Assembly (NCBI GenBank): GCA_964394845.1
Contig: CAYMZB010000001.1
Span: 1 to 14,306, forward strand
Direction of reading: 5' to 3'
Length of the DNA stretch: 14,306 nucleotides
Source of the DNA: CAYMZB01 sp964394845
Lineage (GTDB): Bacteria; Patescibacteriota; Microgenomatia; Daviesbacterales; UBA10151
Shown in pieces: positions 12,278 to 14,306 of the stretch; position 1 is the stretch's first letter; each line of letters opens with the position of its first letter. A model generated the notes under the pieces. It did no database searches, had not been told where the DNA came from, and saw only the letters and a list, made by a program, of their open reading frames with translations. A program made the position numbers and the translations under genes.

Positions 12278-13825
12278 ATGAGGATTTTTATGGTTTTTCT
12301 AATTATTGTCGGCATATTTTATAGCTTTTTATTATTTCGGGCACCGGTTCATCTTAATCGGGATGAGTTGGGTTTTTCTTTGAATGCTTATTCGATTGCT
12401 AAGACAGGCTTTGATGAAAACGGCCGATTTCTTCCTTTATATTTTTGGCATTTGGGAGTAATGTGGGCTACACCGATAATTGTATACTTAACTGCTCTTT
12501 TTTTGACAATTCTTCCTCTTTCGGAAATCACTATTAGATTACCAAGTGTAATGATAGGAATTTTAAATATAGTTTTAATATATTTTTTGGCAAAGAGAAT
12601 ATTTGATAGTGAAAAATTAGGTTTATTGGCTGCATTTTTTCTTGCCCTAACCCCTGTTCATTTTATTCAGAGTAGGATTTTGCTTGATAATCTTTTTCCT
12701 GTTCCTTTTGTTTTAGGTTGGATGCTGCTGCTTTATCTATTTGTTTCTAAGAGAAACTTATGGTTTTTATTTTTAGCGACACTTTTATTAGGTATTGGTA
12801 TACACAGCTATCATGCAAGTAAGGTGATGATGCCTATTTATCTTATAATTACTTTCTTAGTAATTCTATTTAAGTTTAAAGGAAACAAGTCAATAATATT
12901 GATTCCGCTTATTGCCTTCATTTTGCCACTGTTACCAATTATACCCTGGTTATCAAAATATCCAGATACTCTTACTGACCAGGTTCGTTATACAGGATTG
13001 TATAATACAAGGTTAAGTGCTATAGAAGGATTGGTAACACTGTTAACACCGGCAAAAATAATCCAAATGGTGGAGGTTTATCTTAAGTATTTTGATCCAA
13101 GCTTTTTATTTTTTAAAGGAGATTCTAGCTTAATTCACTCCACAGGCAAGATTGGAATTTTTCTATTACCGTTTGCCGCATTGCTTCCATTGGGCATTTA
13201 CCAGGCTCTCAAGAATAGAGGGTGGTTTAATTTGTTACTAATAGGTGGATTTTTTACTGCTCCTTGTGCTGCAGCTTTAGTAGGTCATGAGTATAGAGCT
13301 TCAAAGGAATTATTCATTTTGCCATTTGCTACTTTACTCGCTACCTTAGCAGTTAAATTTTTATTAAGCTCACGTCATAAATTCTCTAAGCTTTTACATT
13401 TTGTTTTAATAATTTCTGTTCCTATTCAATTTACCTTTTTCTTGTATGATTATTTTAATGATTATAGAGCAAGATCTTATGTTTGGTTTGATTATGATAT
13501 TTCAGGTGCTTTGGAAGCAGTATTAGAGGAAGAAAGAATAAATCCTGCAAATTTTATCTACTTTGATAGCAGAATTTATTACTACACTGATAGATACTGG
13601 CGATTTAATTTAATAAAGCATAATAGAGAATATCTTCTTGGTAAAACTTTCTTTTTTGATTCCCTAGCTCCGAACGTCCAATTGTTTGGACTGAACACAA
13701 TAATGCTTTATCGTTTTGATCATTTAGGTTATCTTCCAATGCAAGTGCAAGAACGTCCTGTGAGATTAATCAGAACCATTTTAGAACCAGATGGTTTTCC
13801 TAGTTTTTATATCTATAGAAATTGA
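12278..13825 (+). CDS. GT39/ArnT-like membrane glycosyltransferase
   Basis: A 515-residue GT-C enzyme with an N-terminal membrane helix, then the catalytic loop LNRDELGFSLNAYSIAKTGFDENG carrying the D29-E30 pair, and PLYFWHLGVMW. Many helices follow, with IRLPSVMIGIL, HFIQSRILLDNLFP and GIHSYHASKVMMPIYL motifs common to the PMT_2 family. The C-terminal about 120 residues after the last helix (YFNDYRARSYVWFDYDISGALEAV onward) form a soluble, probably extracytoplasmic domain. Members transfer sugars from polyprenyl phosphate to lipid or protein acceptors. The gene is divergent from the other two glycosyltransferase genes. Its TGA abuts the stop codon of the convergent methyltransferase gene with no base between. 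Confidence 0.85.
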   Translation: MRIFMVFLIIVGIFYSFLLFRAPVHLNRDELGFSLNAYSIAKTGFDENGRFLPLYFWHLGVMWATPIIVYLTALFLTILPLSEITIRLPSVMIGILNIVLIYFLAKRIFDSEKLGLLAAFFLALTPVHFIQSRILLDNLFPVPFVLGWMLLLYLFVSKRNLWFLFLATLLLGIGIHSYHASKVMMPIYLIITFLVILFKFKGNKSIILIPLIAFILPLLPIIPWLSKYPDTLTDQVRYTGLYNTRLSAIEGLVTLLTPAKIIQMVEVYLKYFDPSFLFFKGDSSLIHSTGKIGIFLLPFAALLPLGIYQALKNRGWFNLLLIGGFFTAPCAAALVGHEYRASKELFILPFATLLATLAVKFLLSSRHKFSKLLHFVLIISVPIQFTFFLYDYFNDYRARSYVWFDYDISGALEAVLEEERINPANFIYFDSRIYYYTDRYWRFNLIKHNREYLLGKTFFFDSLAPNVQLFGLNTIMLYRFDHLGYLPMQVQERPVRLIRTILEPDGFPSFYIYRN

Positions 13826-14306
13826 CTACTTACTTAGTATAAAAGTTACCTCCATGCCGAGATGTGTAAAGAGCTTCTTTTTAATTTTTAATCCGGCTTT
13901 GCTAATAAGCTCCTCAAGATCATTATGATGAAAGGGATGTAAATGAGCTTCTTTCCAAACTTTCCCTGTAGTGTTTTCCCAAATCAGCCAAACTAGTCTA
14001 AACAATAAGCTTCCTGAATCCATGGATAAGATGCAGATACCATTTTCCCTAAGAATCCTTTTAACCTCTTTTAGGGCAAGTGCAGGATTCTCTATATGTT
14101 CAATTGTCTCATAAAAAATTATTAAGTCGAATGAATCATTGTTAAACGGCAAACTTTGGGCATGTGCAATCTGGAAGTTTATATTTGGATATGTTTTTTT
14201 GGCAAAATCTATAGCATTTTTGTAAACATCAACGCCGAAAAATTTAGCTTTAGGATAGATTGATGCTATTTCTGAGATCATATAACCACTGGCACAACCA
14301 ATATCC
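13826..14306 (-). CDS. Class I SAM-dependent methyltransferase, N-terminus beyond the right edge
   Basis: About 160 codons are visible, and the reading frame stays open to the window edge. Motif I, the SAM-binding glycine loop DIGCASGYM, lies in the last bases (14305-14279), so the ATG at 14281 is internal and the true start is outside. Further motifs are FFGVDVYKNAI (acidic end of beta 2), AHAQSLPFNNDSFDLIIFYETIEHI (motifs II and III region) and LKEVKRILRENGICILSMDS. The C-terminus HPFHHNDLEELISKAGLKIKK is typical of Methyltransf_11/23 proteins that act on small molecules or lipids. Next to surface glycosyltransferases, a role in sugar or lipid modification is plausible but unproven. Confidence 0.85.
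   Translation of the reverse strand, partial: DIGCASGYMISEIASIYPKAKFFGVDVYKNAIDFAKKTYPNINFQIAHAQSLPFNNDSFDLIIFYETIEHIENPALALKEVKRILRENGICILSMDSGSLLFRLVWLIWENTTGKVWKEAHLHPFHHNDLEELISKAGLKIKKKLFTHLGMEVTFILSK

Overview
The window is AT-rich bacterial DNA that reads with the standard bacterial code: recA and IS3 orfA both end in TGA. Its compact genes, near-absence of Shine-Dalgarno sites, BRO-type antirepressor family, soluble short RNase Y and many polytopic glycosyltransferases suggest a Candidate Phyla Radiation (Patescibacteria) genome, most likely a Microgenomates-like lineage. That placement is inferred from gene style; no marker phylogeny was possible.

Layout. (1) Positions 1-478 hold the 5' part of an IS3-family insertion sequence on the minus strand: orfA, the start of orfB and one terminal end. 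(2) A tRNA-Pro(GGG) follows at 550-620, then about 340 bases with no convincing gene but with interleaved inverted repeats. (3) Positions 959-1568 carry a minus-strand pair: a 66-residue double-CPHC zinc-ribbon protein and a four-helix membrane protein. (4) Positions 1740-2825 hold the first copy of an unrecognised structured RNA element, then a BRO-family gene broken by one in-frame TAA. (5) Positions 2880-3350 encode a membrane-anchored bacterial PH-domain protein. A second copy of the RNA element follows, and then recA-recX, rny (RNase Y) and an HU gene. (6) Positions 7219-9794 are a three-gene ABC-2 exporter operon (ATPase plus two permeases). (7) Positions 9817-13825 hold three GT-C fold, lipid-sugar-dependent glycosyltransferases: an overlapping minus-strand pair and a divergent third gene. 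A methyltransferase runs off the right edge.

The core block is a recombination and RNA-metabolism neighbourhood. RecA catalyses strand exchange, RecX modulates it, RNase Y starts mRNA decay and HU compacts DNA. The glycosyltransferase block looks like cell-surface or protein glycosylation; the exporter next to it has an unknown substrate.

The two most unusual signals are these. First, an approximately 120-130 nt element occurs twice, once about 100 nt upstream of the BRO gene and once about 90 nt upstream of recA. Each copy has a -10-like box, a G-rich hairpin closed by GTTTTC/GAAAAC, and a second hairpin whose stem is kept while its loop differs. Second, many genes have a -10 box about 4-9 nt before the start codon and no Shine-Dalgarno site, which predicts leaderless or near-leaderless mRNAs. 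This includes the insertion-sequence gene. In two cases a good -35 box at exactly 17 bp puts the predicted +1 on the A of ATG.
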